This document shows, in pieces, positions 17,061-25,507 of a stretch of 64,000 bases of DNA. The DNA lies in NCBI RefSeq assembly GCF_021696945.1, contig NZ_JACYHE010000003.1, positions 1 through 64,000 of the forward strand, given 5' to 3'. The notes under the pieces are model-generated. The model ran no database searches and was not told the DNA's origin. It worked only from the letters and a program-made list of their open reading frames with translations. Position numbers and translations under genes: made by a program. Source of the stretch: Streptomyces sp. JJ36 (GTDB lineage: Bacteria > Actinomycetota > Actinomycetes > Streptomycetales > Streptomycetaceae). Numbering within the stretch: the stretch's first letter is position 1; every line of letters begins with the position of its first letter.

Positions 17061-17095
17061 GCCCGGCGGCTGAGCCCCGGCGCGCGGGCCCGGCG

Positions 17096-17123
17096 CGCGG
17101 GCCCGGTGCACCCCGGGCCCGCG
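17096..17123. terminator. Hairpin terminator between convergent genes
   Basis: A perfect 11-base stem (17096-17106 with 17113-17123) with a 6-base loop sits between the DUF397 gene and the convergent type III polyketide synthase gene. It could serve both directions. Confidence 0.6.
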
Positions 17124-17138
17124 TCCGCCGCGGCTTCC

Positions 17139-18206
17139 CTACGGCTGGTGCGGGCGGTCGTCGCGCCAGGTGCCGGAGAGGGCGGTGGCGGCGAAGCCGG
17201 GGCCGAGGCCGAGGAGGAGGCCGGGGGTGCCGGGAGTGGGCGGGTCGCTGTGGGTGCGGGCGAGGACGTCCAGCACGGCGGCACCGCCGAGGTTCCCGCG
17301 TTCCCGGAGGCTGTCCCAGGAGTGGCGCAGGTCCCCGCCGGTGAGGTCCAGGCCGGCGGCGGTGTCGTCCAGGATGCGCGGGCCGCCGGGGTGGATCACC
17401 GCCCAGTGCGGTTTGTGCCCGGTGCGGTCGAGCCAGGTGTGCAGGTGGGGCAGGACGTCGTCCACGCCGGCCAGCGCGCGGCGGGTGGAGTCGAAGTGCA
17501 GCCCGGCGTCGTCCAGCCGCCCGCGGTAGCGGTCGGCGCTGTCCGGGAGGAGGAACTCCCAGGTGTCGCCGGCGGCGAAGCCCGCCGGCTCCAGCGGGGC
17601 GGCGGTGACGAGCACGGCCGCGGCGCTGTCCCCGAAGAGCGCCTTGTAGATCATGCTCTCCAGGGAGGTGTCGTGGTGACTGTAGACCGTGCTGAGGGTC
17701 TCGGCCACCACCACGAGCACCCGGTCCCCGGGGCGGGCGGCGAGGTGGTCGGCTGCCTTGGCCAGGGCGTGCGCCCCGCCGGCGCAGCCGAGGCTGCTCA
17801 GCGGGAGGCGGCGTACGTCGGGGCGCAGCCCGAGCCGGTTGGCCAGCGCGACGTCCAGGTTCGGGCTGGACCAGGAGGTGGTGTGGCTGGTGACGACCGC
17901 GTCCACGTCCGCCGGGGCCAGGCCGGTGCGTCGCAGCAGTCCGGTGGCGGCCGTGGCGGCGTGCTCCGTGGCGTCGGCGAACGCGGCGCGGTTGCGCTCG
18001 GTGATCCCGGCCGTGCCGGAGACGGTGGCCGCGTCCAGCGGCCGCATCATGCGGCGCCGTTCGACACCCACATGGCTCAGCGCGCGGCGGACGGCTGCCA
18101 GCCGCGGATGTCCGGCGTGCCGGGCCTCGATGTCGGCGACGATCTCCTCGGTGGTGATCTCGTGCGGGGGGAAGGAGAGTTCCGGCCGGGTGAGGTGGAC
18201 GGTCAC
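17139..18206 (-). CDS. Type III polyketide synthase-like protein
   Basis: A 355-residue chalcone-synthase-superfamily protein that would condense malonyl-CoA units onto an acyl starter. The Cys-His-Asn triad is present: Cys141 in SSLGCAGGAHALAKA, His272 in VIHPGGPRILDD and Asn305 in RGNLGGAAVLDVL. The C-terminal GLGPGFAATALSG loop is also typical. It differs from RppA-type naphthol synthases near the substrate tunnel: the usual SCTGFMMPS region reads SHTTSWSSPN (about residues 107-116), so the product cannot be guessed. The GTG at 18206 has a CGGAGGCG ribosome site. It lies 42 bases after the metallo-beta-lactamase-fold gene in the same operon. Confidence 0.85.
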   Translation of the reverse strand: MTVHLTRPELSFPPHEITTEEIVADIEARHAGHPRLAAVRRALSHVGVERRRMMRPLDAATVSGTAGITERNRAAFADATEHAATAATGLLRRTGLAPADVDAVVTSHTTSWSSPNLDVALANRLGLRPDVRRLPLSSLGCAGGAHALAKAADHLAARPGDRVLVVVAETLSTVYSHHDTSLESMIYKALFGDSAAAVLVTAAPLEPAGFAAGDTWEFLLPDSADRYRGRLDDAGLHFDSTRRALAGVDDVLPHLHTWLDRTGHKPHWAVIHPGGPRILDDTAAGLDLTGGDLRHSWDSLRERGNLGGAAVLDVLARTHSDPPTPGTPGLLLGLGPGFAATALSGTWRDDRPHQP

Positions 18207-18248
18207 GACGCCTCCGGGGGCAGGGCGGCTCAGGGTCAGGGCGCGGGG

Positions 18249-19268
18249 TCAGGAGTGCGGGGTGGGGACCTCCTCGGCGGTCCAGGAGGCCCGGGCCGGC
18301 GGGATGCCGGAGCGCCGGTGGCTCTCCAGGGCCGTACGGGCGGCCGCGGTCACCAGTTCCACCGCGTTCGGGGCGGCCGTCGCACCGTTGAGGTGCCGGT
18401 ACTCCATCGCGGTGAGGATGACCAGCCGCTCCGACAGGCCGAGTTCCGGATAGCCGTGGGTGCGGTGCAATGCGTCGGCCGCGGCGGCCGCGTCGAGTCC
18501 GCGGGCGTGCAGCGCGTGGATGCGGTCGCGGACGTCGCGGAGGTAGTCCTGGTGGGTGGCGAGGTCGTCCAGGCCGATCACGGGACCGTGGCCGGGGACC
18601 ACGAACTCGGGGGAGAGGGCGGCGATGCGGTCGCAGGCGGCCAGGATGCGGTCCATGGGGCCGGCCCAGTGCACCGGGTGGTCCCCGACGAAGAGCACGT
18701 CGCCGGCGCACACCACCCCGCGCTCCGGGAGGTGCGCGATCAGGTCGCCGTGGGTGTGCGCGGGCCCCACGTCGTACAGATCGACCGTCAGCCCGCCGAC
18801 GTCCAGCGAGAGACGGCCGGAGAAGGTGCGGTCGGGCAGGCGCTTGGTGAGCCCGGAGTAGTCGTGCGGGAAGTGCCGGCGGGCGTACCAGCCGAGCGCG
18901 GAGCCGGGGTCGGTGCCGTGCACCAGATGGTGCATCTCCTCCGGTCCGGGCTCCTCCTCGGCGCCCGCGAGGTTGGCCTCCGTGCTGACCACCTCGGCCT
19001 CGGGGAAGAGGGCGTTGCCGAAGGAGTGGTCGCCGTTGGCGTGGGTGTTGACGACGGTGCCGATCCGCGCGCCCGGGGGGAGCACCTCGGCGGCCGCCTC
19101 CCGGAGCCGGCGGGTCAGCGGGGCGTTGTACGGGGTGTCCAGCAGCAGCGCCTCCCGGTCCGAGGAGATCAGGACGCAGTTGGCCCACCCCCAGGTGCCG
19201 CGGCCGTCCGGGGCCCACAGGTGCACGCCGTCGGTCAGTCTGACCAGTCTCGTCGGTGATCTTTCCAT
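18249..19268 (-). CDS. Metallo-beta-lactamase-fold hydrolase
   Basis: A 339-residue cytoplasmic protein of the MBL fold. The metal motif normally written HxHxDH reads THANGDH, with Asn in place of the second His. Further ligands are visible in GPAHTHGDLI (His), CAGDVLF (Asp) and VPGHGP (His). The C-terminal 80 residues are helical. It probably hydrolyses an ester, thioester or lactone. Being first in an operon with a type III polyketide synthase, it may release or edit the polyketide product. The ATG at 19268 is chosen because a -10-like AATGAT lies eight bases upstream; a TTG at 19277 is possible. Confidence 0.82.
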   Translation of the reverse strand: MERSPTRLVRLTDGVHLWAPDGRGTWGWANCVLISSDREALLLDTPYNAPLTRRLREAAAEVLPPGARIGTVVNTHANGDHSFGNALFPEAEVVSTEANLAGAEEEPGPEEMHHLVHGTDPGSALGWYARRHFPHDYSGLTKRLPDRTFSGRLSLDVGGLTVDLYDVGPAHTHGDLIAHLPERGVVCAGDVLFVGDHPVHWAGPMDRILAACDRIAALSPEFVVPGHGPVIGLDDLATHQDYLRDVRDRIHALHARGLDAAAAADALHRTHGYPELGLSERLVILTAMEYRHLNGATAAPNAVELVTAAARTALESHRRSGIPPARASWTAEEVPTPHS

Positions 19269-19276
19269 GGGAGACA

Positions 19277-19304
19277 ATCATTCCGGCCCGGGCGCGGTGC
19301 ACAA
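19277..19304 (-). promoter_or_regulatory. Probable leaderless promoter of the MBL/type III PKS operon
   Basis: On the minus strand TTGTGC (19299-19304) and AATGAT (19277-19282) are 16 bases apart, and the -10 ends eight bases before the ATG at 19268. There is no ribosome site, which fits a leaderless mRNA. Confidence 0.4.
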
Positions 19305-19405
19305 CCCGCGTGTGACGGGTGCCACACCGGTTCGACGGGTCGCCGGGCGACCGGAGGCCCGGACGGCGCCGGGTGTGCCCCCGGGCTGCGGGCGCCGCGG
19401 GCGCC

Positions 19406-20209
19406 TCAGTCGCCGGGTACGAAGCGGACGAAGATGAGCCGGGCCTCGGGGGAGCCGCCCAGCAGGGCGGCGTTCAGCTCGGCCCGTCCCGGGCCGAGGC
19501 GGGGATGGCGGAACGGCCGGGTGTTGCCGTCGGGGTTGACCATGGCCCGGGTGTCCCCGGTGAAGACGGGCCCGGCCGCCGGGTCCGCCCGGACCTCCGC
19601 CACCAGGCGCTCCAGGGTGGGGTCGCGCGGGTGTGCGGCGGCGGCCGCGCGGAGCTGCGCCAGCACCGGGGGCGCCCAGCAGCGCTCCCAGTCCGCCAGC
19701 GTCCGGCGGGCCTCCTCGGTGAGGACCATGTACCGCATGGTGTTCGCCGGCGGCACCCCGGACTCGAACATCTCGGCGAACGCCTGGTTGTGGGCCAGCA
19801 GGTTCCAGGAGCCGTCGGTGATGTAGGCCATGCAGTCCACGTCGTCCAGCACGCGCTGCCAGGAGGCGAGCAGGGCGGTGGGCACCCGGTGGTCGAGGGC
19901 GTGCGGCGGTTCGTCGCCGAGGGCGAGCGCCCACAGGGTCCGCCACTCGCCCTCGTTGCAGCGCAGCACCTCGGCCACGCCGCGCAGCAGCCACGCCTCG
20001 GGGCGGTCCGTCCGTCCGGTCTCCAGCCGGGCGTAGGTGCCGGTCAGGGGGCAGCCGAGCAACTGGTCCATGTGAGCCTGTGTCAGGCCGGGGGCGCGGC
20101 GGCCCCGGCCGTGCCGCTGCTCCAGGCCGCGCTCCTCCGGCAGGATGGCCGCGCGACGGGCGCGCAGGAACTCCCGCAGCGCCCGCTTCCGGTCCGCTCT
20201 GCTGAGCAA
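19406..20209 (-). CDS. XRE-family regulator with MmyB-like ligand domain
   Basis: A 267-residue regulator. The N-terminal helix-turn-helix (about residues 8-75) includes RKRALREFLRARRAAILPEE, the RRAPGLTQAHMDQLLGCP helix pair and the YARLETGRTDRP recognition region. The rest is the MmyB-like ligand-binding domain (PTALLASWQRVLDDVDCMAYITDGSWNLLAHNQAFAEMF, NTMRYMVL). MmyB domains bind fatty-acid-like ligands. The TTG at 20209 is preceded by GAGGAGGGGGAGG with good spacing; an upstream GTG at 20239 would put that site inside the gene. It often controls a neighbouring enzyme gene, which here could be the MBL/type III PKS pair transcribed next. Confidence 0.87.
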   Translation of the reverse strand: MLSRADRKRALREFLRARRAAILPEERGLEQRHGRGRRAPGLTQAHMDQLLGCPLTGTYARLETGRTDRPEAWLLRGVAEVLRCNEGEWRTLWALALGDEPPHALDHRVPTALLASWQRVLDDVDCMAYITDGSWNLLAHNQAFAEMFESGVPPANTMRYMVLTEEARRTLADWERCWAPPVLAQLRAAAAAHPRDPTLERLVAEVRADPAAGPVFTGDTRAMVNPDGNTRPFRHPRLGPGRAELNAALLGGSPEARLIFVRFVPGD

Positions 20210-20279
20210 TGCCTCCCCCTCCTCAGGGCCCCTGCCCACGGCCCCGGTCCACGAGGGTGCACCGGGCGGTGCAGCGAAC

Positions 20280-20306
20280 TACCGGCAAGTGTATTACCGG
20301 TTAGTG
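20280..20306. repeat. 12-base direct repeat over the MmyB-like gene promoter
   Basis: TACCGGCAAGTG (20280-20291) and TACCGGTTAGTG (20295-20306) match at 10 of 12 positions with a 15-base period. They flank and overlap the putative -10 of the minus-strand promoter. This is a candidate autoregulatory operator. Confidence 0.45.
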
Positions 20307-20320
20307 CGGCTCCTAGTAAA
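20291..20320 (-). promoter_or_regulatory. Candidate promoter of the MmyB-like regulator
   Basis: On the minus strand TTTACT (20315-20320) and TAATAC (20291-20296) are 18 bases apart, giving a leader of about 75 bases to the TTG start. Confidence 0.4.
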
Positions 20321-20659
20321 CGATCAGCTTCGGCCGTGACACTCCTGGTAGTCGGAGGCAACCGGCCCTCCGGGGCCGACCGACACGGAGCCGGGCCCGC
20401 ACCCTTCATCTCCCGGTGCGGTGGCCCGGCCTTCCGGGGGAGAGCTGGGGTGCCGCCCGCACGGCGGCATCCCAGACCCGCCGCGGGGCACGGACCCGCT
20501 CCGCCCGCACGCGGCGGGTTGCCACGGGCGCGCCGCCGGGCCGGCCCGGGCGGAGGCGCCTGCCGGTGGACGGCGCGGACCGCGTGCAGACCCCTGTCTG
20601 ACGTGTTCGTACACCAGTACGCTGTGCCCGCAGCCACGGACTCTCACGGAGGCGCGTGC

Positions 20660-23551
20660 ATGGGGGAGCCGACGTTCGGGGTGCTGGGGCGACTCCAGGT
20701 GCGGGTGGCCGGTGCTCCGGTGCACATCGGCGGCCCCAAGCCGAGAGCGGTGCTCGCCACGCTGTTGTTGCAGCCCGGCGGCTTCGTCTCGCTGGACCTG
20801 CTGACGGAGGTCCTGTGGCCGGGAGGCGCCCCCCGTTCCGCCGTCGCCAACGTCCGCACGTATGTGCGGACACTGCGGCGGGCCCTGTCCGCGGCAGGGG
20901 TCACCACCGGCGGGTTACGCACCCAGCCGTCGGGCTACGCACTCGACGTCCCACCCGGCGAGGTGGACCTGCTCCTCTTCGAACAGCGGCTGGAGCGGGC
21001 CCGCGCCGAGCGCGACCACGGAGACGCCGCCACCGCTCTGCGCCGGTACGAAGCGGCCTTGGGCCTCTGGCGGGGCAGCGTGTTGCAGGACGTGCCGTCC
21101 AGCGTGGTGTGGGACCCGGCGATCACCCGGATCGAGGAGCTGCGGGCGGTCGCCGTGGACGAATGCCTCGACGTGCGGCTGCGCCTGGGAGACTACGCCC
21201 CGCTGGTCGCGGAGCTGCGACTGCGGCTGTTCGAGGACCCGTTGCGGGAAGACCTGTGGCAGATGCTCGTGCGCGCGCTGCACGGTTCCGGCCGCTCCAC
21301 CGAGGCCCGGGCGGCGTACGCCGAGGCCGAGCGGATCCTGGCCGCCGAACTCGGCATCGAGCCGGGCGTGCCGCTGCGCGCTCTCGGCGCCGAGATCCAC
21401 GGGTACGCCGGCCCGCGCCGCACCGCCAGGACGCCCGAGCCGGTCTGTCAGCTTCCGATGGACGTGCCGGACTTCACCGGTCGCGCCGAGGAGATCGAGG
21501 CACTGGAAGGGGCGTTGTCGGCGGCCGGCCGGCAGCCGGTCGTCGCCGTCGTGTCCGGGCCACCCGGATCGGGGAAGTCCACGCTGGCTGTCCATGTGGC
21601 GCACCGGGTACGCGACGCCTTCCCCGACGGGCAGCTCTTCCTCGACCTGGGCGGGATGAGCGACCAGCCGCGCCAGCCGGCCGACGTGCTGGCCGAGATC
21701 CTGCGCGGCCTCGGCGTCATCGACAGCGGCATCCCCGGTGAGCTGAGCGAGCGGGCCGCGCTGTTCCGCTCGCGCCTGGCGCAGCGGCGGTTCCTCCTCG
21801 TCCTCGACGACGCCGCCGGCGGCGCCCAGGTGCGTCCGCTGCTGCCCGGCACCGGCGGCTCGGCGGTGCTCGTCAGTTCCCGCCGCCGGATGCCGGGGCT
21901 GCCGGCCCGCCACGTCCCCCTCGGCATGATGAAGCGGGACGAGGCGCGGGAACTCCTGGGCACGATCGCCGGACCCGACCGGTTGCAGGAGGCGGGAACC
22001 GACGCCGACCGGGTGCTCTCCGGCTGCGGCCTGCTGCCGCTGGCCGTACGGATCGCCGGCGCCCGGCTGGCGAACCGGCCCGGGTGGACCCCCGGCCTCC
22101 TGGCCGACTTCCTGCACGACGAACGCGGGCGGCTGGATCAGCTCCAGACCGGCGAGATGGAGGTACGGGCGAGCGCGGAGCTGAGCTACCGGCACCTGCC
22201 GGAGCCGGCGGCGACCGCCTTCCGTGCCTTCGGCCGGCTGGCCGGTGAGGCGGTGCCGGGCTGGCTCGTCGCGGTGGCGACGGGCCAGGCCGCGGAGGTT
22301 CCCGGAGAGCTGGAGACGCTGCTCGACGAACACCTCGTCGAGGTGGTCGGTACCGACCGCCTCGGGCTGCCGCGCTACCGCATGCACGACCTGCTCCGCT
22401 GCTACGCCCGGGAACTGGCCGAGACGGAACCGGCCGGCGTGCGCCTCCGCCGCCGGCTCCAGGTCGTCGACGCCCTGACCGCGCTCGCCCGCACCGCGAA
22501 CGCGGCGATGCCGACGCGCTTCCTCGGTGTGCTCGGCGAGCCGGTGCAGCCCGCCGGGCCGGCTGCCGAACTCACGCGCACGGTACGCGACCAGCCCGTC
22601 GAGTGGTTCGAGACGGAACGCCGGATCCTCGTCGCGGCGGTGGAGTCCGCGCTACGGCTCGGCAGCGTCTCCCGGGCCGCCGATCTCGCGATCGAACTGG
22701 CGAGCTTCTTCGACATGCGCGGCTACTACGGCGACTGGCTGCGGACGCATCAGCGGGTGCTCGACGCGATGCCGGCCCTGACCGGCACCCGGGCCGCGGC
22801 GCTGCTCCGCAACCTCGGCCAGCTCCACCTCTACCAGGACCGGTACGGCGACGCGCTACTGGCGTTCGACACCTCCCGGGCCCTCTTCGCCGAGCTCGGG
22901 CACGCGTACGGCGAGGCGGTGGCCGCGGTGGGAGCCGGATCGGTGCACCGGGTCGTGGGCGCCCTCGACGTCGCGCTGAAGGCGTTCACCGACGCGCTGC
23001 ACCGCTTCGCCGAGTCCGGCGACCGGCACGGTGAGGCGGTGGCGCACAACGCCATCGCGTCGGTGTGGCTGGAGCGGCGGGACCCGGAGGCCGCGGCACC
23101 GTGGCTGGACGGCGCCCTGGAGCTGTCCCGCGAGGTCGGCGACCGCCACCGGGAGGCGCAGGTACGCCGCCGGATCGCCGTGCTGCACGAGCTGCGCGGC
23201 GCGCCGCGCGCCGCGCGGGCGGAGCTGGACGGCGCGCTCGGCATCCTCGACGACCTGGCCGACACCCACTGCGCGGCCTACGTGCAGCAGAGCATCGGGG
23301 AGCTGTGCCTGCGCCAGGGCGACGCGGGGCAGGCGTCGGCACTGCTGGTCGGCGCCCTCGCCGTGCAGCAGCAACTCGGTGACCGGCGCGCGGAGGCACG
23401 CGTCGCCTGCCTGCTGGGCGAGCTGCACCACGAGACCGGCCGGGACCGGACCGCGCGGCGCTACTTCCACCGTTCGCTGTCGACGTGGCGCCGGCTCGAC
23501 GTGCGCGACCAGGCCGCGCTGGTGGACGCCAAGCTGCGGTCGCTGCGGTGA
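20660..23551 (+). CDS. AfsR-like SARP regulator with NB-ARC and TPR domains
   Basis: The 963-residue transcriptional activator has three parts. Residues 1-95 form a SARP winged helix (FGVLGRLQVRVAGAPVHIGGPKPRAVLATLLL). Residues 100-245 are the bacterial transcriptional activation domain, followed by a linker. From about residue 280 an NB-ARC ATPase module carries the P-loop SGPPGSGKST near residue 297 and the Walker B FLLVLDDA. The last 350 residues are TPR-like helical repeats. This is the AfsR architecture, but no Ser/Thr kinase or afsS-like gene is adjacent. Such regulators bind heptamer direct repeats with an 11-base period and usually activate secondary metabolism or secretion genes. The ATG at 20660 has CACGGAGG seven bases upstream. 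Confidence 0.93.
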   Translation: MGEPTFGVLGRLQVRVAGAPVHIGGPKPRAVLATLLLQPGGFVSLDLLTEVLWPGGAPRSAVANVRTYVRTLRRALSAAGVTTGGLRTQPSGYALDVPPGEVDLLLFEQRLERARAERDHGDAATALRRYEAALGLWRGSVLQDVPSSVVWDPAITRIEELRAVAVDECLDVRLRLGDYAPLVAELRLRLFEDPLREDLWQMLVRALHGSGRSTEARAAYAEAERILAAELGIEPGVPLRALGAEIHGYAGPRRTARTPEPVCQLPMDVPDFTGRAEEIEALEGALSAAGRQPVVAVVSGPPGSGKSTLAVHVAHRVRDAFPDGQLFLDLGGMSDQPRQPADVLAEILRGLGVIDSGIPGELSERAALFRSRLAQRRFLLVLDDAAGGAQVRPLLPGTGGSAVLVSSRRRMPGLPARHVPLGMMKRDEARELLGTIAGPDRLQEAGTDADRVLSGCGLLPLAVRIAGARLANRPGWTPGLLADFLHDERGRLDQLQTGEMEVRASAELSYRHLPEPAATAFRAFGRLAGEAVPGWLVAVATGQAAEVPGELETLLDEHLVEVVGTDRLGLPRYRMHDLLRCYARELAETEPAGVRLRRRLQVVDALTALARTANAAMPTRFLGVLGEPVQPAGPAAELTRTVRDQPVEWFETERRILVAAVESALRLGSVSRAADLAIELASFFDMRGYYGDWLRTHQRVLDAMPALTGTRAAALLRNLGQLHLYQDRYGDALLAFDTSRALFAELGHAYGEAVAAVGAGSVHRVVGALDVALKAFTDALHRFAESGDRHGEAVAHNAIASVWLERRDPEAAAPWLDGALELSREVGDRHREAQVRRRIAVLHELRGAPRAARAELDGALGILDDLADTHCAAYVQQSIGELCLRQGDAGQASALLVGALAVQQQLGDRRAEARVACLLGELHHETGRDRTARRYFHRSLSTWRRLDVRDQAALVDAKLRSLR

Positions 23552-23562
23552 GCCGCGGCCCG

Positions 23563-23603
23563 GCCGGGCGGGTACGGACGAGGGGCCTCCGTACCCGCCC
23601 GGC
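23563..23603. terminator. Strong hairpin terminator after the SARP gene
   Basis: A perfect 16-base stem (23563-23578 with 23588-23603) and a 9-base loop lie just after the SARP stop codon and face the convergent M23 peptidase gene. There is no T-run. Confidence 0.75.
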
Positions 23604-23687
23604 GTGCGCGCGACCTGCGCCCGGCTGCCGGCCGGCGTCAGCGGACGCGCAGGAACGCCCGGGAAACGGTGTCTCCGGCGTCCTCGC

Positions 23688-24272
23688 TCAGCCGCATCTG
23701 TTCTTGCTGGTCTGGTAGCGCTTCAGGTAGTCGTACCACCGGACGCCCTGGACGCGGGCGACGACGACCTCCCCGTTGTGTATCTGTTCGTAGTGCAGGT
23801 GCGGGGAGAGGTTGTAGAGCGCGGACGACTTGCCGACCCGTCCGATCTTCTGGCCGCGCCGGACCTTGTCGCCACGCTCCAGGCCGGCGCGGGTCTTCAG
23901 GTGCGCGTACCGCGTCCGCCAGCCGTTGCCGTGCCCGATCACGACGGTGTTGCCGTAGCCGGTCGACTGGGAGTAGTACGAGCGCAGCACCGTGCCGCCG
24001 GCGCTGGCGAACACCCGTCGGCCGTAGTCGTCCGGGCTGCCACTGGCGTTGTAGTGGTTCCAGTCGATCGAGTGCGGCGGCGAGTGGCCCCGCCAGTTGC
24101 TGCCGAGCCAGCGCTGCCCGCAGAGGAACGGCATCTTGAAGACGGGCCGGTCGCTCAGCACCGTTGTTGCTGACGAGCCTGCCTGCGGTGCCGCGACAGC
24201 GGCCGGGGCTGCGCATGTGAGGGCGGCGGTCGCCGCCGCGACGGCCGCAAGCCGACGGAAACGTCGGGGCAT
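23688..24272 (-). CDS. Secreted M23-family metallopeptidase
   Basis: The 194-residue exported protein has a signal peptide of about 28 residues ending in AAVAA. The remainder is a compact LytM/M23 domain that would cut peptide bridges in cell wall or proteins. Zinc-site candidates are His67/Asp70 in PPHSIDWN and the HLH pair at 158-160 in SPHLHYEQ, with catalytic His124 in RYAHLK. The spacing HxxD is one residue shorter than the usual HxxxD. Cys51 and Cys193 could form a disulfide. The ATG at 24272 has an AAGGAGAGG ribosome site. A TTTGTAT direct repeat lies upstream (24320-24337). Confidence 0.87.
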   Translation of the reverse strand: MPRRFRRLAAVAAATAALTCAAPAAVAAPQAGSSATTVLSDRPVFKMPFLCGQRWLGSNWRGHSPPHSIDWNHYNASGSPDDYGRRVFASAGGTVLRSYYSQSTGYGNTVVIGHGNGWRTRYAHLKTRAGLERGDKVRRGQKIGRVGKSSALYNLSPHLHYEQIHNGEVVVARVQGVRWYDYLKRYQTSKNRCG

Positions 24273-24319
24273 GATCCCTCTCCTTGTCGTCGGTGACCCG
24301 GCGATTCAAGGAGGCGGGC

Positions 24320-24337
24320 ATACAAACCGGATACAAA
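24320..24337 (-). repeat. Heptamer direct repeat with 11-base period (possible SARP box)
   Basis: On the minus strand TTTGTAT occurs twice, at 24331-24337 and 24320-24326, separated by four bases. This is the spacing of SARP-binding heptamer repeats. It lies about 50-65 bases upstream of the M23 peptidase start, and the SARP gene is the next gene. Confidence 0.45.
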
Positions 24338-24547
24338 GGCCCGTGAGGCCGGTGGTGGCACGGTCTCCGGGGACGGCCGGTCGCCGGCCACGGCCGGGAG
24401 CGGCCCGGTGCGGCCGTCGCCCCTGGTGCAGGCGTGGACGCGGGGCGTAACCCGTCCGCACCAACTGAAGTCTCCCTCCGGCAGCGGTCCGGGCGAGGGT
24501 CGGAGTGCGGGCCCCGTCGAGGGCCACCGACCGTGTTGGAGGAAGCA

Positions 24548-25444
24548 GTGAGCAACATGCGCAGCACCGCCCGTCGTGGCGTGTCCGGACGTGCCACGGC
24601 GCTCGCGGGGGCCGTCGTCATGGCGGCGGCCGCGGCCCTCGCCCTGCCCGCGACCGCCCGTGCCGACAACCCCGGCCCGTTCAACCCGGCCGAACTCTCC
24701 CAGGTGAGCGACGCCGTGCTGCGGGCGGACGTCGCGGGCACCGCCTGGCACGTCGACGCGGAGACCCACAGCGTCGTCGTCACCGCCGACAGCAGCGTCC
24801 GCGAGGACGGCATCGCATCCATCCGGCGGTCCGCGGGCTCGCTGTCCGGAGCGCTGGAGATCCAGCGGACCCCCGGGCGCTTCACCCCGTACATCGAGGG
24901 CGGGGACGCCGTCCACGCGGACGGCGGCGCACGCTGCTCGCTCGGGTTCAACGTACGCCGCGGCGGCAGCGAGTACTTCCTGACCGCCGGGCACTGCACC
25001 AAGGACAACGCGCGGTGGTCGGACGGCTCCGGGAACCGCCTCGGGAGCACCGTGGACTCCAGCTTCCCCGGCGACGACTTCGGCCTCGTCCGCTACGACG
25101 GCGCGGTGGACCGTCCGGGTGTGGTCGCCGGTCAGGACATCACCCGGGCGGACGACCCCTCGGTCGGGCAGCGCGTGCAGCGCACCGGCAGCACCACGGG
25201 CACCCACGGGGGCAAGGTGACCGCTCTCGACGCGACCGTCAACTACGGGAGCGGCAAGGTCGTGCACGGCCTGATCCGCACCGACGTCTGCGCCGAGCCG
25301 GGCGACAGCGGCGGCCCGCTGTACGCCGGTTCCACCGCGTTCGGGCTCACCTCCGGCGGCAGCGGCGACTGCACCTCCGGAGGCATCACCTTCTTCCAGC
25401 CGGTGACCGAGGCCCTGGAGCGGTACGGGGCGACGGTGTACTGA
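24548..25444 (+). CDS. Streptogrisin-type secreted serine protease
   Basis: A 298-residue chymotrypsin-fold (S1E) preproprotease. The signal peptide spans about residues 1-39, a short propeptide about 40-114, and the mature enzyme probably starts near YIEGGDA (residue 115-116). The catalytic triad is His149 (LTAGHC), Asp177 (GDDFGLV) and Ser254 (EPGDSGGP). Disulfides Cys130-Cys150 and Cys248-Cys275 match streptogrisins A and B. The GTG at 24548 follows GGAGGAAG; an ATG nine bases later is a weaker choice. It is divergent from the M23 peptidase, so the two exported hydrolases share a 275-base control region. Confidence 0.95.
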   Translation: MSNMRSTARRGVSGRATALAGAVVMAAAAALALPATARADNPGPFNPAELSQVSDAVLRADVAGTAWHVDAETHSVVVTADSSVREDGIASIRRSAGSLSGALEIQRTPGRFTPYIEGGDAVHADGGARCSLGFNVRRGGSEYFLTAGHCTKDNARWSDGSGNRLGSTVDSSFPGDDFGLVRYDGAVDRPGVVAGQDITRADDPSVGQRVQRTGSTTGTHGGKVTALDATVNYGSGKVVHGLIRTDVCAEPGDSGGPLYAGSTAFGLTSGGSGDCTSGGITFFQPVTEALERYGATVY

Positions 25445-25507
25445 CCCGGTGCCGGCCGGGGAGCGGCGCCGTATCCTGCCCGGAGAACCGGCCTTCCGAG
25501 GAGAGCC

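Larger units (their letters stand above)
20210..20659. other. Divergent intergenic region between MmyB-like and SARP regulators
   Basis: No gene is supported in this 450-base region. The left part (20280-20330) is AT-richer and holds a minus-strand promoter and a direct repeat. The right part is GC-rich without a clear promoter for the SARP gene, which has a good ribosome site (CACGGAGG) just before its ATG. Confidence 0.5.
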
